DNA of 64,000 nucleotides from Pseudoalteromonas phenolica (GTDB lineage Bacteria; Pseudomonadota; Gammaproteobacteria; Enterobacterales; Alteromonadaceae). Numbering within the stretch: position 1 is the first letter of the stretch; each line of letters starts with the position of its first letter. The DNA is taken from contig NZ_PNEC01000053.1 of assembly GCF_005886345.1 (NCBI RefSeq), positions 1 through 64,000 of the forward strand, in the 5' to 3' direction. Positions 1-7,025 of the stretch are shown here, one piece after another. The translations under genes were made by a program, and so were the position numbers. Under the pieces are notes generated by a model, which made no database searches, was not told where the DNA came from, and worked only from the letters and a program-made list of their open reading frames with translations.

Positions 1-140
1 TAACCAGTCCTTGATTACATTAACCATTCCTTGATTACACTAACCAGTCCTTGATTACACTAACCAGTCCTTGATTACACTAACCATTCCTTGAATACTT
101 CAACCATTCCTTGATTACTTCAACCATTCCTTGGCTAAAG
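1..140. repeat. 20-bp direct tandem repeat array, 7 units, open at window edge
   Basis: Seven head-to-tail 20-base units start at 1, 21, 41, 61, 81, 101 and 121. The first five begin TAACC and the last two CAACC, and the core is ACCAGTCCTTGATTAC or ACCATTCCTTGATTAC. Units alternate G or T at position 7 and drift towards the 121 end, where the last unit is degenerate. Twenty is not a multiple of three and each unit carries a stop-like TAA on the minus strand, so this is not a coding repeat. There are no spacers, so it is not CRISPR. The array lies just downstream of the 151-318 peptide gene and may continue outside the window. Confidence 0.9.
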
Positions 141-150
141 TATTAAGATA

Positions 151-318
151 TTAACCTGAAACTGGTTCAGCACCTTCAACAACGCATCTTGAATGACTAG
201 TTCTGGATGGAGTGTCAGTTGGATTTTCATTACCACCATTGATCTTACCTGTGAAAGACTTCGCAAGGACAGAGGTAGATAATTGTTTCAATTTCTTCTT
301 TTTTAAATTTAAAAACAT
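151..318 (-). CDS. Short RiPP-precursor-like peptide (55 aa)
   Basis: A 55-residue open frame read on the minus strand. It starts at ATG (318-316) behind a strong ribosome binding site GAGGA about six bases upstream and stops at TAA (153-151). The N-terminal third is Lys/Leu-rich (MFLNLKKKKLKQLS). A double-glycine sequence KINGGN follows at residues 25-30, then a Pro/Ser/Thr/Asn-rich tail with one Cys (SHSRC, Cys45). This leader plus Gly-Gly plus small polar core is the layout of ribosomally made, post-translationally modified peptide precursors, and similar short Lys-rich peptides are known in marine Alteromonadales. No modifying enzyme or transporter is visible in the window, so function is inferred from architecture only. 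It could also be an unmodified small peptide. It lies 176 bases downstream of the 495-2678 regulator, in the same orientation. Confidence 0.5.
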   Translation of the reverse strand: MFLNLKKKKLKQLSTSVLAKSFTGKINGGNENPTDTPSRTSHSRCVVEGAEPVSG

Positions 319-494
319 TGCTAATCCTCATTGTAAAAAAAGCAATATATTACGAAATAAAGATTTAGTAAGCTGGGACAACAAAGAAACACTCTAGCTG
401 CTAAATCTGGTTTCATAGTAGCTAGATAAATAAAGAAGAGAATGAGGGATTACTTACAAAAGTCTAAAAAAACAAACTCACAAATAAGTAAGAA

Positions 495-2678
495 TTAAAT
501 AAATTCAAACAACACCACCTCATTGCTTTTAAAGCTATGTATTTGAAGGATAAATTTCACACCGTCTGAAGATTCAAAAATAGAAAAATCTGTAATAAGT
601 TTTTCATTGATATCAAAATCAGCCAGTAAATATGTCTCCTGATTTGTATCTATCGAATATTTAAAAAGGTTTGTACCTGTAGAGTAATAGAGGTAGCCGT
701 CATGCAATTCCCAAATAACATATGGGTAATCTGATAAGGAAAGCATTTTCTTTTCTAACCCTTCTTGAGGGTCAAACAGATAAAAATTATTGTAGAAATC
801 TTGATAAAATATTTTACCACCCGTATCTGTGGCAACACCTTTAGCGTTTTTATGTATAATTTTTTGTAATTCCTTGGTTTTAACATTAAATAACCAAATA
901 TGTTGCTCGCCTTGTTTCGCCTTTAAAACTAAAAGTAAATTTTCATCATTAAACCATGATAAGTTTACTATTTGATGCTTAAGTACAAAGCTATCTTTTA
1001 AATCTTTATTTCTAAGGTCAAACAAGCGTAGTTCTTTATTAAAACTTAAAGCTAAAAGATCATTGCTTTTATTGTATTCACCGGAACTCAATGTTGATAA
1101 ATCAATTGAAATGTCATCTTTAGATATTTTTTCACCAAAGTAAGAATACAATTGAGCTGGTTCGCCTTCTTGGAAGAAGTAAAATCCATCTTTAACGGCT
1201 ATTGGCATAAACTCACTCGCTCTACTTTCAACAAGTTCATTCAGTACCTTTTCTTTAGAATCGTATAAATAAATATCATTATCTGATGTTCTTGTAGCAC
1301 CATATAGTGCATTAAATCCAGGAAGCATTGATGAAACGTAAGAGTCTGTATTCACTGACTTTGAAATAATTTCTTCCGAGTTTAAATCAAAGCTCATTAG
1401 ATTTTTTGAGGTTGGCACATACCAAACAAGTCCACTAGATTCTTTATTCCAAGAAACATGCCTAATAACATCAGTAGTTTCATAAAGCATTTTTTGCATG
1501 CTACCATCTAAATTGGCTATGAAAATTTGCCTTAATCCAGTTTGAACCCTAACAAATGCAATTTTTTCATTATCAGGGGAAAGAGTGACGTACCTATCAC
1601 CAAAAGAATCAAGATTTGGAGAGGTGACTTGAAACTCATCGCCTGTTGATAAATCTCTCGCCACAAGCGCAGCTAAACTTGGTACATTACGATAACCAAA
1701 CTTTGTATAAATTACTCTATTACTCTCTTCATCTGCAGCTAAGCTTAATATATATTGCGACTTACAATCTAAAATCTTTTCTTTGTGAGAAACCTCATTA
1801 TTCACAAGAAAATCGGCTCTCCATACTTCGCAAAATTCTTGTTCATTATTTATAACTTGGTAGTAAATACTATTACTATTTGATGCCCAGCCTATATGAT
1901 AACTGTCAAAATCTTCCGATATTATTTTTGTATTTTTGTGTGTAAAGAGATCTATTAAAAAAATCTCATCGACACCACTTTTTGTGTCTAACTTACTTAC
2001 AGCCAACTTATCATTAGCCGGTGACAAACTTAAAAATGCATATACGCTACTATCTGAAATTGATAGTTTTTTTGACTGTAAATGAAGGGTTTGAGGTTGT
2101 TGTTGCCACCAATAAACTAAGCCAATCAATAGAATGGAAATAGATAAAACCGACGCTACAAGCTTAGGCTTTATGACTTTATATTTTTTTGCTTTATTTT
2201 TTAGTAATTCTAGGCCGGAAGACCCTTCTATGCTTTGCTTTTCAGTTTCATCTTGAATTGAATTAAGTTCTATCTTGTTTGATGCGCTGCTTATTACTTG
2301 TTCCTGAGTGTCCTTTTGTGAAAAGCTATGTTGCTCTCGAATAAATTCAACTTCACTGGTGAAGCTGTAACCTTTTTTATAGTGTGTTTTGATCAGATTA
2401 GGCGCTTCTTCTGTTGCCTTTAATAAGCGTCTAAGATCAGAAATTGCCTTGTTGATCGCGTTATCATCAACATAATGGTTAGCCCAAACACTACTTACAA
2501 ACTCATCTCTAGAAATAATTCGGTTTGGATTAAGAATAAAATAGCAAAGTATTTTATAACTGAGAGGGGTTAGTTCTTGAGTGAGGAAATCACTAATTAA
2601 GCTACAGCTTCGTGTGCAAAGAGTCCAATTTGCAAACTTTACCTGGATAACATTGGCATCAAACAAAATAACAACCAC
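495..2678 (-). CDS. CadC-like membrane transcriptional regulator with beta-propeller sensor
   Basis: A 727-residue protein. Residues about 10-108 form an OmpR/CadC-type winged-helix DNA-binding domain, with the family's typical ISRDEF, DDNAINKAISDLRR and KKGYSF stretches. A polar linker leads to a single membrane helix at about 173-191. Residues about 200-727 are repeated beta-strand blades of the TolB/WD40-like type (recurrent LSPDNEKIAFVR-like blade edges). The expected role is a one-component ToxR/CadC-type regulator whose periplasmic propeller senses a ligand while the cytoplasmic winged helix binds DNA. The start is a GTG overlapping an AGAGGG ribosome site, and a nearby TTG is an alternative. 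The short peptide gene at 151-318 lies immediately downstream and is a plausible target, which is inference. A paralogue lies at 9308-11431. Confidence 0.85.
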   Translation of the reverse strand: MVVILFDANVIQVKFANWTLCTRSCSLISDFLTQELTPLSYKILCYFILNPNRIISRDEFVSSVWANHYVDDNAINKAISDLRRLLKATEEAPNLIKTHYKKGYSFTSEVEFIREQHSFSQKDTQEQVISSASNKIELNSIQDETEKQSIEGSSGLELLKNKAKKYKVIKPKLVASVLSISILLIGLVYWWQQQPQTLHLQSKKLSISDSSVYAFLSLSPANDKLAVSKLDTKSGVDEIFLIDLFTHKNTKIISEDFDSYHIGWASNSNSIYYQVINNEQEFCEVWRADFLVNNEVSHKEKILDCKSQYILSLAADEESNRVIYTKFGYRNVPSLAALVARDLSTGDEFQVTSPNLDSFGDRYVTLSPDNEKIAFVRVQTGLRQIFIANLDGSMQKMLYETTDVIRHVSWNKESSGLVWYVPTSKNLMSFDLNSEEIISKSVNTDSYVSSMLPGFNALYGATRTSDNDIYLYDSKEKVLNELVESRASEFMPIAVKDGFYFFQEGEPAQLYSYFGEKISKDDISIDLSTLSSGEYNKSNDLLALSFNKELRLFDLRNKDLKDSFVLKHQIVNLSWFNDENLLLVLKAKQGEQHIWLFNVKTKELQKIIHKNAKGVATDTGGKIFYQDFYNNFYLFDPQEGLEKKMLSLSDYPYVIWELHDGYLYYSTGTNLFKYSIDTNQETYLLADFDINEKLITDFSIFESSDGVKFILQIHSFKSNEVVLFEFI

Positions 2679-2911
2679 CCTCTTTTATTTAGCACTAGTA
2701 TTATAAATTTAAAACCATGCTAATCAATTAGTTATTAATACTTTGAAACACACTAAAGCAAAAATATGCAAACAATGAACCTTGAAAGCGAATCATTAAT
2801 GTCTACAAAATGATAACTTAACATACAATTTAAAATTATGTTAAATCAGCTAACATTTTAAATGTCTTTGTGAGCTTTTTTAGAGTTGTGGTGTTTATAA
2901 AAATTAAAATG

Positions 2912-2951
2912 ATTTAAGCATGTAAAGAAAGTTTCTATTACATGCTTAAAT
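2912..2951 (-). terminator. Probable terminator of the iron operon
   Basis: A perfect 14-bp inverted repeat (ATTTAAGCATGTAA and its complement) with a 12-base loop begins five bases after the stop codon at 2956. On the minus strand it is followed by a T-rich stretch (CATTTTAATTTTTAT). Position and structure fit a transcription terminator for the 2956-5215 operon, although the U-tract is interrupted. Confidence 0.6.
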
Positions 2952-2955
2952 ATGT

Positions 2956-3342
2956 TTAAAAAGAAAAAAGCAGAAAAATAGAAGGGTATAAACCCAAATA
3001 GAGCAAGCCAGACTTTGCGGTTATTCGTCCAAACAGTTTTTGAGGAATAAATGTCACTATTTGTGCAGTTTTAGCAGCATTGAAAAAATTTAAAAAGCTC
3101 AATAGCGTACCAATCAAAGTAACCAAAGCACAAAACCAAGCAATACCAACCCCTAAGCCATTAACAAATAACATAATTAAGAAACTAAGAAATAAAAGAG
3201 TAAAGCCAGACAGCTTGAAAGTCTTTTCTAGCTTTTTATCTCTCTTCGGAAATTCTTTAATCGCTTTGTTGTATTTTGGCATAGATAATAATATGAGTAA
3301 TAAAGCGTGCAACACCATAAAAGTTAAAAGTAACTCCATCAT
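2956..3342 (-). CDS. DUF3325-like small membrane protein of iron-uptake operon
   Basis: A 128-residue hydrophobic protein with about four membrane helices (around residues 1-20, 44-64, 65-88 and 108-127). Length, helix layout and gene order match the DUF3325 proteins found beside PepSY membrane proteins in siderophore-utilisation operons of gammaproteobacteria. Its ATG overlaps the stop of the upstream gene as TAATG, and a strong AGGAGGAG ribosome site sits inside the end of that gene, so translation is coupled. It is the last gene of a three-gene operon. The molecular function of this family is not established. A role in ferric-siderophore reduction or assimilation at the inner membrane is inferred from context. 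Confidence 0.75.
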   Translation of the reverse strand: MMELLLTFMVLHALLLILLSMPKYNKAIKEFPKRDKKLEKTFKLSGFTLLFLSFLIMLFVNGLGVGIAWFCALVTLIGTLLSFLNFFNAAKTAQIVTFIPQKLFGRITAKSGLLYLGLYPSIFLLFSF

Positions 3343-4922
3343 TAGGCTTGCTCCTCCTGTAAGAACTTCTCATTTGAGTTACCACTTTTAACTGACTCAG
3401 TTTTGAACATTTTTCTCAGATAGTTTGCTAAAAAGAAAAGTATAAAGGATGTAAACACACACAGAAGGTCAACGCCTACAAACACCCAGTTTTGTTGTTT
3501 AAGACTAAAAATAATATTATGATCAGTTGTAAGTGTATTTACTACTGGCACCAAAGCATAAAAAGTAGCGGTAATGTAAGTCAATGACACCCAAGCAAAG
3601 TCAGCCTTTTTCAAAATAGCTTTTCCCACACCGTATAGTGTGAACAGGCCCCAAGTGATAAATAACGCATTCACTTCCCACATTGCTCTATCACTCATTT
3701 CTTCAGGAATAAGTCGATTCGCTAAAAGGTAAACTGCAACACCTGCTGGCAAGCCCAATAAACATGAAAGATTTAACCCTTCAGTAAACCTATAACCAAA
3801 AGTTCCGCCTCCAGTTTTTAGTGCCTTACTTCTTCTTTTTACTGTCCAAAGCACCATACCTGAAGCGATCATCGCAGTACCAAACAGACCCGTTAAGAAA
3901 TAAAGCCAGCGTAAAGGTGTAGATGCAAACAAACCTTCATGTAAAGAGCGTAAAACATAATAGAATGACTTTGATGACGATTGCCCTATTTGCGCTTCAA
4001 TCAACTCACCTGTATTTGCATCTAACAGCCACTTATCTCGGCTATCGCTTAAAGTTTTATGAATACTGCCAACTTCAAAAATCGCATTTGAGTCATCTGC
4101 ATTTGACAGTGAGAACCAAGCAATAGGTTTATTCTGCATTGTTACTTTTGATTTTTCTAACAAGGTTTCTAAGTCTAAATGTGCTTCATAAACTCCTGAA
4201 GCTTCAACAGAAGTTCTGCTAAAGTATTCATTGAAGAAAGCGCTCCTTCCCTCTTTACCTAACCCATAATGTGCATTCATTATGAGTGGCATTAAGGTAT
4301 AAAGTAATAATAAGAAACCAGTAAAGGTGATCATAAAGTGAAAAGGTAAAGACATCACACTCATCAAGTTATGACCATCTAACCAAGCGGTCGGCTTTTT
4401 ACCTTTTCTAAAGGTAAAAAACTCTTTAAAAATTTTCTTGTGAACAACAACACCCGTAATAAGCGCTAAAAACATAAACATAGTTGCAGCACCTACTATG
4501 TAATAAGCCACACGGCTTGGTAAATAACGCAAACGATAGTGCATTCTATATAATGTTTGGCCGCCAGCTGTTGCGCGAGGTGTTAACTCTTCACCTGTAT
4601 ATGGGTTTAATTTAACTCTCTTTCTCTTGTTCTCTTCATCGCGATAGGAAATGGAAAGGTAAGGTTGTGATCTATCTACTGGAAAACTCACAGAATAATT
4701 TTTAATTTCAGGTGTTTTACTTTTAATAAACTGATTTACAATCGGTAAAGACTGTTCAGCTGTTGCATTAAAAACAGGCGTTTCCGGTGTCATCCAATGA
4801 TCAAGTTCAGAATCAAAATATCCTAAAGTCCCTGTTAAAAATATAAAAAATAACACCCAGCTCAGAAGTAACCCAACCCAAGTATGTAGCCACGCCATTG
4901 ATTGTCTAAAAGCACTTTTCAC
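3342..4922 (-). CDS. PepSY-associated membrane protein (PiuB-like, iron-regulated)
   Basis: An inner-membrane protein of 526 residues counted from the GTG at 4922. That start gives a GTGA overlap with the preceding stop and has AGGAG seven bases upstream; an earlier in-frame start at 4952 lacks this context. The first helix (WLHTWVGLLLSWVLFFIFLTG) carries the conserved His of the PepSY_TM family. Further helices lie around residues 135-160, 195-220 and 335-360, with several more near the C-terminus, and PepSY-like periplasmic segments lie between them (GELTPRATAGG-like and GELIEAQIG). Proteins of this family accompany ferric-siderophore receptors and may reduce iron or act in its release. The substrate is not visible here. 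Confidence 0.85.
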   Translation of the reverse strand: MKSAFRQSMAWLHTWVGLLLSWVLFFIFLTGTLGYFDSELDHWMTPETPVFNATAEQSLPIVNQFIKSKTPEIKNYSVSFPVDRSQPYLSISYRDEENKRKRVKLNPYTGEELTPRATAGGQTLYRMHYRLRYLPSRVAYYIVGAATMFMFLALITGVVVHKKIFKEFFTFRKGKKPTAWLDGHNLMSVMSLPFHFMITFTGFLLLLYTLMPLIMNAHYGLGKEGRSAFFNEYFSRTSVEASGVYEAHLDLETLLEKSKVTMQNKPIAWFSLSNADDSNAIFEVGSIHKTLSDSRDKWLLDANTGELIEAQIGQSSSKSFYYVLRSLHEGLFASTPLRWLYFLTGLFGTAMIASGMVLWTVKRRSKALKTGGGTFGYRFTEGLNLSCLLGLPAGVAVYLLANRLIPEEMSDRAMWEVNALFITWGLFTLYGVGKAILKKADFAWVSLTYITATFYALVPVVNTLTTDHNIIFSLKQQNWVFVGVDLLCVFTSFILFFLANYLRKMFKTESVKSGNSNEKFLQEEQA

Positions 4923-5215
4923 GAAAAAACTCCTACAGGTGCAAAAAGCCAAGACAACCCGCTTAAAATAAAAACAGACAAAACTAGATGCAATGCGCCT
5001 GATTTATAGTTAGCAATACCAAATGACCACATCACAACGGCAGGTAAGACAACAAAAAACAACATAGTCGACCAAGCCACTGCATGCATTTTTTCAGTAG
5101 GTAAAATAAAAGAAATAAGAAGAGACAATAATAACGAAAAGACAAAGCCACCAATTATTGCAAGCAAACTTCGAAAAAGTACTTCTAGCTGGTAAGAATT
5201 TAAAGCCAACCGCAT
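4919..5215 (-). CDS. DUF3649 family small membrane protein
   Basis: A 98-residue protein with three strongly hydrophobic segments (about residues 12-35, 43-65 and 72-96). It is the first gene of the operon with the PepSY and DUF3325 genes, and its stop overlaps the next start by four bases. The DUF3649-PepSY-DUF3325 order is a recurrent iron-uptake cassette. A near-perfect Fur box lies 32 bases upstream of the start. The family has no defined activity; a supporting role in siderophore iron assimilation is inferred from the operon. Confidence 0.75.
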   Translation of the reverse strand: MRLALNSYQLEVLFRSLLAIIGGFVFSLLLSLLISFILPTEKMHAVAWSTMLFFVVLPAVVMWSFGIANYKSGALHLVLSVFILSGLSWLFAPVGVFS

Positions 5216-5246
5216 GACAAACCTGAGAAAAACGATAAAGATAAAA

Positions 5247-5261
5247 TGATAATAATTCTCA
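5247..5261. promoter_or_regulatory. Putative Fur box
   Basis: TGATAATAATTCTCA matches the 7-1-7 Fur consensus TGATAATNATTATCA at all but one specified position. It lies 32-46 bases upstream of the start of the DUF3649-PepSY-DUF3325 operon, where repressor binding would block transcription under iron-replete conditions. It could also act on a divergent plus-strand transcript. Confidence 0.75.
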
Positions 5262-5376
5262 GTTTTTATATCAATATATTATTCCTAATAAACTTACTAT
5301 TATTACCAATGTTACAAATGTAATTGCTGTAAGGCTCTGTAATTGAGAAATATACTGTTTGATGTAAAGTTAACAG

Positions 5377-5510
5377 GCTTTTATTTATGGAAGAGTGAAA
5401 GTGGGTAAACATTTTGTCGTTCACCACTAAGTTGCCGTTGTATCGCAACTTTATTTTGAGCAATAAGCTACTTAGTTATAAAGCCTCACTTGTCGAGTGA
5501 GGCTTTTTTT
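5377..5510 (+). ncRNA. Candidate small RNA ending at an intrinsic terminator
   Basis: The 306-base gap between the iron operon and the peptidase gene holds no convincing protein gene but ends in a strong plus-strand terminator, although no plus-strand gene precedes it. A promoter-like pair TTGAGA (5343-5348) and TAAAGT (5365-5370), 16 bases apart, would start a transcript of about 130 nt. This would contain a small stem-loop (AGTTGC/GCAACT, 5430-5450) followed by the terminator hairpin. The adjacent Fur box raises the possibility of an iron-linked sRNA. No resemblance to RyhB was seen. This is inference from signals only. Confidence 0.25.
5482..5510 (+). terminator. Intrinsic terminator (best on plus strand)
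   Basis: A 9-bp stem AGCCTCACT/AGTGAGGCT with loop TGTCG is followed by seven T on the plus strand. It lies 11 bases beyond the stop of the minus-strand peptidase gene and may serve that gene too, but on the minus strand the T-tract is short (TTTAT). Confidence 0.75.
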
Positions 5511-5521
5511 ATCCAATACAT

Positions 5522-6772
5522 TTAATGTGTTGCTCTACTATTTTGGATTTCTTTTTCTAATTCATCAGCTCTTTGTGAATGATAAATAACCGTATGCTCA
5601 AACCAGTTTTGAATATTTGTATAAAGCAGGTCATTAGGGTCAAGGTGTGTTTTGCTCCAGCCTTTTTTCAATACGGAGCATCGCTGCTTCAGCTCAGTAT
5701 TTAGCAAAGTGATCAGTTTATTTTCTGATTTTTCTAAAGTACTAAAATACTGCACATAAGCAAAACTCGAGGCATACAATGCACTACGATTTTCAAGCCA
5801 ATGTCCACTTGGTTCAATGACATCTTGAAAACTCAAAGGCTCAGCGAGTGATTCACTTCGTCTTTCCCACTGTTCGTAACTTAAAAATAATTCTGGCGTT
5901 TTAGTTTCAACAAAATGCGTAAAGTATTGGGCTAAGCCCTCTTGTGCCCATCTATGCATATAACCAAATTGTACAAAGTTAATAGCATGCACAGACTCAT
6001 GAACCAAAACCTGCAATAACCTCATGCCAATTATCTGATTTCTCTCGTTATGGGGAATTTTTACAAATGCAGTATGAAGCCAAGGTAAGTACACACCTTG
6101 TACTTTTGCAGACTCTTCGGCATCGTGCTCAGCTAAAGCATTAAAATACTGTGTTTGGTTTAACGCTAACTTAATATTTATTTGTGCTTTAAATAACTTT
6201 TCGGGGCCTAACCACTCAGAGTAAGTATCATAGACCCGATCTAAGTAGTCTTTCATTTGAGCCTTAAGCCACTTCTCTGTGCCCTCGTTATAAACCGAAG
6301 CAATCGAATACTCTCTATCGTTATGCAAAATACTTAGGTTTAACTCATAGTAGTCTGAATAAACACGTTTAGTCTCTTGCTTATCGCTGTCAAAAACCTC
6401 TTTGTAAGTTAACGGTATTAACTCCATATCTCTACAAAGTTGTGCCTGAACAGGAGATACTTCAACCAACTCCCAAGGATGAGGTGTGTGAGCCGTATAG
6501 GACTTATCTTGCTCAACAAACGTTTTCTGCTTGTTGGTGTTATGGGCTTGCTCTTCAGACAAGTCGATATGAGTAGTTGATGGCTCAACAAGTGCTGGTT
6601 GTTCGATTGTACTTATATGAGAGATCTGTTCATTAGCTGCATCAATCAGGGGGGCAAACTCATCTTTTGAGGTGAATGAGTTCAAAAAGAAGTGGACAAA
6701 GAATACCAAAGCAATGATAACAGCAAGCGCAATTGCTAATAAACGAATACCTAATCTGCTGTTATCTTTCAT
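5522..6772 (-). CDS. Membrane-anchored gluzincin-type (peptidase MA-like) metallopeptidase
   Basis: A 416-residue protein with an N-terminal signal-anchor helix at about residues 8-30 and a polar linker, so the body is probably periplasmic. The catalytic signature is HESVH at 258-262 (HEXXH zinc motif) followed by WAQEGLAQYF, where Glu278 is the likely third zinc ligand as in the peptidase MA/gluzincin group. The motif and its spacing are seen directly; the substrate is unknown. It is a single gene, divergent from the CBM9/DUF5916 gene across 253 bases. The start is supported by a modest GAGAG upstream and by the perfect position of the signal anchor. Confidence 0.75.
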   Translation of the reverse strand: MKDNSRLGIRLLAIALAVIIALVFFVHFFLNSFTSKDEFAPLIDAANEQISHISTIEQPALVEPSTTHIDLSEEQAHNTNKQKTFVEQDKSYTAHTPHPWELVEVSPVQAQLCRDMELIPLTYKEVFDSDKQETKRVYSDYYELNLSILHNDREYSIASVYNEGTEKWLKAQMKDYLDRVYDTYSEWLGPEKLFKAQINIKLALNQTQYFNALAEHDAEESAKVQGVYLPWLHTAFVKIPHNERNQIIGMRLLQVLVHESVHAINFVQFGYMHRWAQEGLAQYFTHFVETKTPELFLSYEQWERRSESLAEPLSFQDVIEPSGHWLENRSALYASSFAYVQYFSTLEKSENKLITLLNTELKQRCSVLKKGWSKTHLDPNDLLYTNIQNWFEHTVIYHSQRADELEKEIQNSRATH

Positions 6773-7025
6773 AAAAAAACTAATCTCTCAGAACATCTAA
6801 GTTTTGACTATATAAGTAAAGCAAGACTAATTGCAAAATTTTGCACACAACACTCACCTATGAATTTAATCTTTTGGTTTATGCCGTTTTAAAAAATATC
6901 TATTAGCAATTTAATGCTTACTGAATTAATACTCACGGTTAACCTGTTGTAAAAACTGCTTAAATCACGTTTTTGTCACCTTTTTTCGCTGCTTTATCAC
7001 TTCTTTTTACTTATCAACGAGCAAC

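Noticed and set aside
1..140. Possible CRISPR array
   Set aside because: The 20-base units are directly adjacent with no unique spacers, and no cas genes are present.
212..397. Plus-strand 61-codon frame over the peptide gene region
   Set aside because: It has no ribosome site and lies antisense to the better supported 151-318 gene, which has a strong ribosome site and peptide-like composition.
5266..5463. 65-codon minus-strand frame between iron operon and peptidase
   Set aside because: No ribosome site, low-complexity composition and overlap with the Fur/sRNA signals make a protein gene unlikely.
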